Positions 31,141-36,344 of a stretch of DNA of 36,344 nt are shown in pieces (within the stretch, counting starts at the first letter, position 1; each line of letters opens with the position of its first letter). This DNA comes from an uncultured Bacteroidales bacterium (GTDB lineage Bacteria; Bacteroidota; Bacteroidia; Bacteroidales; Bacteroidaceae). The notes below the pieces were generated by a model that was not told the origin of the DNA, made no database searches, and saw only the letters and a list, made by a program, of their open reading frames with translations. Where the stretch lies: positions 1 through 36,344 of the forward strand of contig CADAZW010000048.1 in NCBI GenBank assembly GCA_902792555.1. The letters run 5' to 3'. Position numbers and translations under genes: made by a program.

Positions 31141-31184
31141 CCGTGTTCCATCTTATCTCCTTTGGAGGGTAGGATGGAAAACGG
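31141..31184. other. Hairpin in the GH89 5' leader
   Basis: A 12-bp stem with one mismatch pairs CCGTGTTCCATC (31141-31152) with GATGGAAAACGG (31173-31184). It contains an inner CTCC/GGAG with a TTT loop. It lies between the candidate -7 box and the GH89 start, so it would be part of the mRNA leader. It has no T run for a terminator on the minus strand. Confidence 0.6.
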
Positions 31185-31214
31185 TTATTGATTATTGCTT
31201 AACGATATTTGACT

Positions 31215-31223
31215 GCAAATATA
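31215..31223 (-). promoter_or_regulatory. Candidate -7 box of the GH89-galM unit
   Basis: Minus-strand TATATTTGC matches TAnnTTTG, giving a leader of about 135 bases that carries the hairpin at 31141. The -33 region is weak. Confidence 0.45.
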
Positions 31224-31298
31224 GCGATATTTAGCGGAAACACTCCGCAAACATACATGTTTTTCCACACAGCTATGCTTTGAATGCTTTTTTTTGCC

Positions 31299-31307
31299 TA
31301 CATTTGC
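31299..31307 (+). promoter_or_regulatory. -7 promoter box of rfbA
   Basis: TACATTTGC matches TAnnTTTG, 27 bases upstream of the ATG at 31335. A TTTG at 31279-31282 is 16 bases upstream, shorter than ideal. Confidence 0.55.
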
Positions 31308-31334
31308 ACAACAAAACAATAAACTTTAGCAAAA

Positions 31335-32210
31335 ATGAAAGGCATAGTTCTGGCTGGCGGCAGTGGCACTCGCCTCTACCCCATCACCAAGGGTATCAGC
31401 AAGCAGCTTATACCCATCTACGACAAACCGATGGTTTATTACCCCATCTCTGTACTAATGCATGCCGGCATCAAGGATATCCTCATCATCTCTACGCCCA
31501 CCGACCTACCGTCATTTCGCAGGCTGCTGGGCGACGGCTCTGACTACGGAGTGCGCTTTGCATACGCTGAGCAGCCCTCGCCCGACGGCCTTGCACAGGC
31601 ATTCATTATCGGCGAGAAATTTGTGGGCACCGACTCCGTCTGCCTGGTGCTGGGCGACAATATCTTCCACGGCAGCGGACTGGAGGAACTACTCCACCGC
31701 GCCGTCAACATAGTAGAAAATGAGAATAACGGTTGCGTCTTCGGCTATCGCGTCAACGACCCCGAACGCTACGGAGTGGTGGAGTTCGACCGCGACAAAC
31801 AATGTGTATCGATTGAGGAAAAGCCCGAGCACCCCAAGAGCAACTACGCTGTAGTGGGGCTATACTTCTACCCCAACGACGTGCTGCAGATAGCCAAGAC
31901 CATCAAGCCCAGTGCCCGTGGCGAACTGGAGATCACCACCGTCAATCAGGAGTATCTGCGCCAAGGCCGACTGGCCGTGCAGACCATGGGACGCGGATTC
32001 GCATGGCTCGATACCGGCACCCACGAAAGCTTAAGCGAGGCATCCACCTTTATCGAAGTTATTGAAAAGCGTACTGGCCAAAAGATAGCCTGCCTTGAGG
32101 AAATTGCCTTCGAGAAAAAATGGATCAGCCTGCCCGAACTGCTCCGCGCTGCCAAACCCATGGAAAAAAACGAATACGGCCAATACCTCATCAAACTAGC
32201 AAACAAATAA
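31335..32210 (+). CDS. rfbA: Glucose-1-phosphate thymidylyltransferase
   Basis: The enzyme makes dTDP-glucose from glucose-1-phosphate and dTTP, the first step to dTDP-rhamnose. The 291-residue protein has the nucleotidyltransferase loop [17 protein letters not shown] (8-24), DKPMVYYP, the metal-binding LGDNIFHG and [15 protein letters not shown]. Length is normal. rfbB, rfbC and rfbD are not adjacent, and the next gene is unrelated, so it is a stand-alone copy with its own promoter box. Confidence 0.96.
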   Translation: MKGIVLAGGSGTRLYPITKGISKQLIPIYDKPMVYYPISVLMHAGIKDILIISTPTDLPSFRRLLGDGSDYGVRFAYAEQPSPDGLAQAFIIGEKFVGTDSVCLVLGDNIFHGSGLEELLHRAVNIVENENNGCVFGYRVNDPERYGVVEFDRDKQCVSIEEKPEHPKSNYAVVGLYFYPNDVLQIAKTIKPSARGELEITTVNQEYLRQGRLAVQTMGRGFAWLDTGTHESLSEASTFIEVIEKRTGQKIACLEEIAFEKKWISLPELLRAAKPMEKNEYGQYLIKLANK

Positions 32211-32270
32211 CAGACAACAGGTTGAAAGTTAAAAGATTAAAAGATTGAAAGATTAAAAATAATATGCATT

Positions 32271-32834
32271 ATGAAAAAGACTTTATTCATCTTGATGGCC
32301 GCCTTTACGGTTAGCCTCAGCAGCTGCGCCAAGCAGCCTCAGCCCTCTTCAGAAAATGCCACAACCGCAGAGAAGACCGAGAAGGAAGACTCCGTGGTAG
32401 TAAAAACCTTGCCTGCCGGCATCCCCGTTGACAATATCCTCAAGACCATCATCGGAGAATTTAAGGGCAAGGCAGTGGTTATCGACTTCTGGGCCACATG
32501 GTGCGGCCCCTGCATGTATGCCATGGAGCAGATAGACCCCATCAAGGACAGCTATCTCAGCAGCGGCAAGCCCGTGGCCTTCGTCTATATCACAGGCGAG
32601 ACCTCGCCATTGGCTAAATGGCAGCAAACCATCCCCGGCATAAAGGGCTACCACTATCGCCTGACCGACAAGGAATTTAACGGTCTCATGCGCAGCCTCG
32701 GCATCAGGGGAATACCCACCTATTACATTGCCGACAAGAAAGGGCAGCACGTGTATGACAACATAACCATGGGCGGCTATCCCGGCGACGAAGAAATAAC
32801 CGCTCAGATTGAGAATGCCCTCAGCAAGAAGTAG
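32271..32834 (+). CDS. Thioredoxin-like lipoprotein (TlpA type)
   Basis: The 187-residue protein has a type II signal peptide (VSLSSC, Cys19), a linker rich in Ser, Thr and Glu (20-42) and a thioredoxin fold. The redox motif WCGPC is at 77-81 and the cis-proline loop is IRGIPTYYI. It is a presumed periplasmic disulfide reductase or thiol transfer protein. The 60-base gap after rfbA contains period-7/8 repeats, so cotranscription is uncertain. Confidence 0.9.
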   Translation: MKKTLFILMAAFTVSLSSCAKQPQPSSENATTAEKTEKEDSVVVKTLPAGIPVDNILKTIIGEFKGKAVVIDFWATWCGPCMYAMEQIDPIKDSYLSSGKPVAFVYITGETSPLAKWQQTIPGIKGYHYRLTDKEFNGLMRSLGIRGIPTYYIADKKGQHVYDNITMGGYPGDEEITAQIENALSKK

Positions 32835-32896
32835 CAGATAATTTCTATAGAACCCATAATATCTATAGTTCCTCTATATTTCTAAAAAACGACTCT

Positions 32897-34195
32897 ATGA
32901 AAAGCATAAAGATTATCGCGGTGCTGCTGCTTGCTTCAGTATGTGCCATGGCCGACAAGGCAATTGAGCAGCAACTGGCTGCCCTCAGCAATGTGGTATC
33001 GGCCACTGAGGTAAAGGACGAGGCAGGCTTCGACAGCCGCTATATATTAAAGGTAAGACAGCCGCTGAGCCATAAAGATCCCTCTAAGGGCTCCTTTACC
33101 CAGCGTGTGATTGTTATGCACCGCGGTTTTGACCGCCCCACACTGGTCATCACTGAGGGTTATGGCGCCGGCTATGCCGCCGGGCCGCGCTACAACAATG
33201 AGCTCTCCACCTACTTCAACACAAACATAGTCTTCGTAGAGCACCGCTTCTTCCAAGAATCAAAGCCCGAGCCCTGCGACTGGCAATACCTTCGCGACGA
33301 AGACGCCATGGCCGACCTTCATGAGGTAGTCAGCGCCCTCAAGGCCCTCTACCCCGGCAAGTGGATGAGCACCGGCATCAGCAAAGGCGGAGAGACCTGC
33401 ATGGAGTACCGCTCCTATTATCCCGAGGATGTTGATGTATCAGTGCCCTACGTAGGCCCGGTATGCTACGCAGTAATCGACGGCCGCCATGAGCCGTTCC
33501 TGCGACAGGTGGGCACAGCCGCTGACCGCAAAGCCATTGAAGACTTCCAGCTGGAGGTGCTTAAGAGAAAAGCCGCCCTCATGCCTGCGTTTAAGAAATA
33601 TTGTGATGAGAAGAACTACAAATTCTATATCCCCATTGAGGATGTCTTCGATTACTGCGTGCTGGAGTACAGCTTCTCGTTCTGGCAGTGGGGCAAGCCC
33701 GTTTCTGAAATACCCGCAACCACTGCCTCCGATGATGTGCTGGTCAACTACCTGATCAAGGCTGTAGGCCCCGACTATTTCTCCACCACAGGCAATACGG
33801 AGTTCTTTGCCCAGGCCTACCGCGAGCTCGGCTACTACGGCTACGACATCAAGCCCTTCAAGCCCTACCTCTCCATCAAATCCGCCAAGCACTACCTGCG
33901 CGATGTTATGCTGCCGCCTGAGCTGCGCAACATCAAGTTTGACAAGACCGTCTCCCGCCATATCACCAAATACCTCAAGAAGAATGATCCCCAGATGATA
34001 TGCATCTACGGTGAGGTTGACCCCTGGACCGCTGCAGGAGTGACATGGCTGCAGAAATATCCCAAAAAGAATCTCAAAGTCTATATCAAGCCGGGCGGCT
34101 CACATGCCACCCGCATCAGCAATATGCCGCCCGAGCAGCGCGATGAGATACTCACCACCATCTCCAGCTGGCTAGGCGAACCGGTAGCAGAATAA
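32897..34195 (+). CDS. Secreted S37-type tripeptidyl aminopeptidase
   Basis: The 432-residue protein has a signal peptide (1-19) and an alpha/beta-hydrolase fold of the PS-10/S37 family. The triad can be placed at S162 (STGISKGGET), D375 (YGEVDPWTA) and H403 (KPGGSHATRI). FVEHRFFQESKP near 114-125 is also typical. It likely trims tripeptides from peptide N-termini in the periplasm. It lies 62 bases after the thioredoxin-like gene, with a CTATAG repeat stretch between. Confidence 0.88.
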   Translation: MKSIKIIAVLLLASVCAMADKAIEQQLAALSNVVSATEVKDEAGFDSRYILKVRQPLSHKDPSKGSFTQRVIVMHRGFDRPTLVITEGYGAGYAAGPRYNNELSTYFNTNIVFVEHRFFQESKPEPCDWQYLRDEDAMADLHEVVSALKALYPGKWMSTGISKGGETCMEYRSYYPEDVDVSVPYVGPVCYAVIDGRHEPFLRQVGTAADRKAIEDFQLEVLKRKAALMPAFKKYCDEKNYKFYIPIEDVFDYCVLEYSFSFWQWGKPVSEIPATTASDDVLVNYLIKAVGPDYFSTTGNTEFFAQAYRELGYYGYDIKPFKPYLSIKSAKHYLRDVMLPPELRNIKFDKTVSRHITKYLKKNDPQMICIYGEVDPWTAAGVTWLQKYPKKNLKVYIKPGGSHATRISNMPPEQRDEILTTISSWLGEPVAE

Positions 34196-34199
34196 GTTA

Positions 34200-34274
34200 G
34201 GAATTAGGAGTTAGGAGTTAAGAGTTAAGTCCGGACTCGGCTAAATTGTAATTTGTAATTCGTGAAATTGTAAA
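34200..34274. repeat. Heptamer tract and AATTGTAAAT repeat before argF'
   Basis: Heptamers GGAATTA, GGAGTTA, GGAGTTA and AGAGTTA (34200-34227) are followed by TCCGGACTCGGCTAAA. Next come AATTGTAATTTGTAATTCG and TGAAATTGTAAATTA up to the ATG. The last part matches the aspS leader in the same orientation to the gene. No TAnnTTTG box is found here. Confidence 0.75.
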
Positions 34275-34277
34275 TTA

Positions 34278-35240
34278 ATGAAGACTTTCCTCTATCCCAG
34301 CGACCTCGGCGACCTCAGGCAGGCCCTCGCCGAGGCCGCCGAAATAAAGCACGACCGATACAAGTACCAGACTCTGGGCCACAACAAGACCGCGCTGCTC
34401 ATATTCTTCAACAACAGCCTGCGCACACGCCTCTCCACCCAAAAGGCCGCCCTCAACCTCGGCATGCACGTAATCGTGCTTGACATCAACCAAGGCGCAT
34501 GGAAGCTGGAGACAGAGCGCGGTGTGGTAATGGACGGCGACAAGAGCGAGCACCTGCTGGAAGCCATTCCCGTGATGAGCTCCTACTGCGACCTGATAGG
34601 AGTGCGCACCTTTGCCCGCTTTGAGAGCCGCGAGGCCGACTACGGCGAGAGCATCCTCCGCCAGTTCATAGAGCATAGCGGCAAGCCCGTATTCTCCATG
34701 GAGAGCGCCACCGTCCACCCCCTGCAAGCATTGGCGGACCTTATCACCATTGAGGAACACAAAAGGACAGAGCGCCCCAAGGTCGTGATGACATGGGCTC
34801 CCCACCCCAAGGCCCTGCCGCAGGCGGTGCCCAACAGCTTCGCCCAGTGGATGCTGGCTGCCGATGTCGATTTCGTCTATACCTGCCCTGAGGGCTACGA
34901 GCTCGACCCCCAGTTTGTGGGCGACATGAAACCAGAGTATGACCAAAGCAAGGCGCTGGCCGGTGCCGACTTTGTTTATGCCAAGAACTGGAGCTGCCCC
35001 GGAGTTACGCGCCCCGCCGACTACGGCAAGGTGCTGAGTAAGGACATGAGCTGGATGGTGGACACCGCCCATATGGCCCTCACAAACAATGCCTATTTCA
35101 TGCACTGCCTGCCGGTGCGCCGCAACATGATAGTCAGCGACGATGTGATAGAGGCACCCACCTCGCTCGTCATACCCGAGGCCGCCAATCGCGAGATATC
35201 CGCCACCGTCGTCCTCAAGCGACTGCTGGAGTCACTTTAA
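34278..35240 (+). CDS. argF': N-succinylornithine carbamoyltransferase
   Basis: The enzyme carbamoylates an N-acylated ornithine in the Bacteroidota arginine pathway. The 320-residue protein aligns along its length with the Bacteroides fragilis enzyme as I recall it. The carbamoyl-phosphate loop is FFNNSLRTRLSTQKAALN (43-60). IVLDINQGAWKLETERG, MTWAPHPKALPQAVPNSFA and HCLPVRRN are also family hallmarks. The residue that discriminates succinyl from acetyl substrates (Pro90 in B. fragilis, Glu92 in Xanthomonas) is Ser90 here (DGDKSEHLL). That fits succinyl use. It is not next to argG/argR and probably depends on read-through or an unrecognised promoter. Confidence 0.95.
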   Translation: MKTFLYPSDLGDLRQALAEAAEIKHDRYKYQTLGHNKTALLIFFNNSLRTRLSTQKAALNLGMHVIVLDINQGAWKLETERGVVMDGDKSEHLLEAIPVMSSYCDLIGVRTFARFESREADYGESILRQFIEHSGKPVFSMESATVHPLQALADLITIEEHKRTERPKVVMTWAPHPKALPQAVPNSFAQWMLAADVDFVYTCPEGYELDPQFVGDMKPEYDQSKALAGADFVYAKNWSCPGVTRPADYGKVLSKDMSWMVDTAHMALTNNAYFMHCLPVRRNMIVSDDVIEAPTSLVIPEAANREISATVVLKRLLESL

Positions 35241-35256
35241 GCATTGATAGACACCG

Positions 35257-36189
35257 ATGTCATCCTGGAAGGAGAAATACCGCAGATTCCGCGATTGGCA
35301 GCAACGCCCGTACCAAGTGGCAGAAATGGCTGATGAAGAGCACGTGTGCCCCACATGTGCCACTCCGTTTCGCGGCAACTACTGTCCTCGCTGCGGTCAG
35401 TCCGGCAGGATAGGCAGATATTCCTTCAAGCAAGCCCTGCTGCTGTTTATTGACGTCTGGGGCTTGGGCAACAGAAGCATGTTCCGCACCCTGCGCGACC
35501 TGTTGCTGCGCCCGGGCTATATGATTCGTGACTATCTGCGCGGCATGCAGATGGCATACTTCCCGCCATTCAAGATGATGTTTCTGCTGGCAGCCCTGTC
35601 GCTGCTCGTCGCCCATGGCTGGAATATCAAGGGAACAAATGTCATAAGCGACCAGCAGCAGGGCTTTGAGCAAGCCTTCAAGGAAAAGCCCATAGTGTCA
35701 ATCGAATATAATGACGAAGAGGCCGACTCGGAGGAAATGCGGCAAACCAAGATTATCACAGAGAAGATAAATGAGAAGACGACCAAATTCTTCTTGAACC
35801 TATGGGATTACTATGAGCGCTACATGAGCATATTCATGCTGTGCACCCTGGTGGTCCTGTCAGTCTTCCTATATATATTCTTCCGAAAAAGCCCAGCCAT
35901 TCCCGACCTGCGGTATTCCGAGCTGCTGGTGGCGCTCGTCTACGTTGCCAACATGCTGTCCATCTACTCCATAGCATGCGACTTCTTCTGCGTACCCGAC
36001 ACTATCGAGATGGCCTTCCACCTCACGGCGCTCATCGCCCTCAAGCAGTTCAGCGGCTTCAGCTGGTGGCGCACCATCTTATATTCCCTGCTCGCCATAC
36101 TCCTGCTCTTTGCCGCGATTATGCTGTTGTCAGTACTGTTCGGAATCGGCATGTCCGTCTATTTGCAGAGCACGATGGAGTCACTATAA
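35257..36189 (+). CDS. DUF3667-type membrane protein with zinc ribbon
   Basis: The 310-residue protein has an N-terminal zinc ribbon (C31, C34, C43, C46; CPTC and YCPRCGQ). A conserved segment follows (FIDVWGLGNRSMFRTLRDLL, RPGYMIRDYLRG) and then about five membrane segments (near 106-122, 193-211, 225-245, 247-262, 272-300). An acidic soluble loop lies between the first two. This is the layout of DUF3667 proteins, whose function is unknown. It starts 16 bases after argF' and is probably cotranscribed. Confidence 0.85.
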   Translation: MSSWKEKYRRFRDWQQRPYQVAEMADEEHVCPTCATPFRGNYCPRCGQSGRIGRYSFKQALLLFIDVWGLGNRSMFRTLRDLLLRPGYMIRDYLRGMQMAYFPPFKMMFLLAALSLLVAHGWNIKGTNVISDQQQGFEQAFKEKPIVSIEYNDEEADSEEMRQTKIITEKINEKTTKFFLNLWDYYERYMSIFMLCTLVVLSVFLYIFFRKSPAIPDLRYSELLVALVYVANMLSIYSIACDFFCVPDTIEMAFHLTALIALKQFSGFSWWRTILYSLLAILLLFAAIMLLSVLFGIGMSVYLQSTMESL

Positions 36190-36244
36190 CTGACCGTCAG
36201 CCAACAACCGCCAACCGCCCCACACTGGGAGCAGATAATAGCGA

Positions 36245-36344
36245 AGGGGACTTTTTTAATCACGCCGAGCCGAAATCTAATCGCGCCAAAGTCAAATCTA
36301 ATCGCGCCAAAGTCAAATTTAATCGCGCCGAAACTGACCATTTC
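36245..36344 (-). repeat. 21-nt tandem repeat, locus 3 (continues past the window)
   Basis: On the minus strand, units run 36328-36308, 36307-36287, 36286-36266 and 36265-36245. The core is GCGCGATTAGATTTGACTT, with the last unit decayed. They are preceded by GGTCAGTTTCG, which matches the end of the first unit of locus 2. The array reads toward the 3' end of the DUF3667 gene (stop at 36189). Confidence 0.9.

Noticed and set aside
31335-32210. Start of a polysaccharide cluster at rfbA
   Set aside because: Neighbouring genes are a thioredoxin-like lipoprotein and a peptidase; no other sugar-nucleotide or glycosyltransferase gene is present.

Overview
The window looks like a Bacteroidales chromosome (Bacteroidota; Prevotellaceae-like is a guess). 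The evidence is the promoter style (a -7 box TAnnTTTG, several with TTG 19-20 bases upstream), the complete aerotolerance (bat) operon, an N-succinylornithine-type arginine pathway, many signal-peptidase-II lipoproteins and a GH89/aldose-epimerase pair. Coding sequence is about 50% GC. Most of the window reads from the minus strand; from 31.3 kb to the end it reads from the plus strand.

Layout. 1-2.3 kb: arginine genes on the minus strand, argR - GNAT acyltransferase - argG (argG runs off the left edge), with an ArgR-type promoter. 2.3-6.2 kb: mnmA (tRNA thiolation), a small lipoprotein and aspS. 6.2-15.3 kb: a nine-gene bat operon, moxR - DUF58 - BatD-like - batA - batB/batC fusion - batD - detached batD tail - batE - SH3 protein. 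15.4-19.6 kb: dapA, a C_GCAxxG_C_C protein, a frameshifted lipoprotein, an HD phosphohydrolase and a C10 (streptopain) cysteine peptidase. 19.6-21.3 kb: tRNA-Lys(CTT) with a clean promoter and terminator, followed by a decayed island (small exported Cys/His protein, 5'-truncated HU-like gene, broken Bro-N antirepressor gene). 21.3-27.3 kb: AddB- and AddA-like helicase-nuclease genes. 27.6-31.1 kb: GH89 alpha-N-acetylglucosaminidase and a lipoprotein aldose 1-epimerase. 31.3-36.2 kb: rfbA, a thioredoxin-like lipoprotein, an S37 peptidase, argF' (N-succinylornithine carbamoyltransferase) and a DUF3667 membrane protein.

The genes are mostly ordinary for the order, with local oddities: BatB and BatC are one polypeptide, the BatD cytoplasmic tail is cut off by a frameshift/deletion, one lipoprotein gene is frameshifted, and the C10 peptidase lacks a propeptide. 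ArgF' carries Ser at the residue that sets succinyl versus acetyl specificity, so the two ends of the window probably serve one succinylated arginine pathway.

The least explained signal is in the DNA between genes. (i) A structured element occurs twice (20.6 and 27.5 kb); its hairpins are kept by compensating base changes. (ii) A 21-nt tandem repeat family occurs at three loci, each reading toward the 3' end of a neighbouring convergent gene. (iii) Period-7 microrepeats of changing sequence occur in at least eleven tracts, two of them inside genes. (iv) A hexamer - inverted repeat - hexamer block lies upstream of mnmA and repeats the repeat - hairpin - repeat layout of (i). These are the best candidates here for something undescribed.
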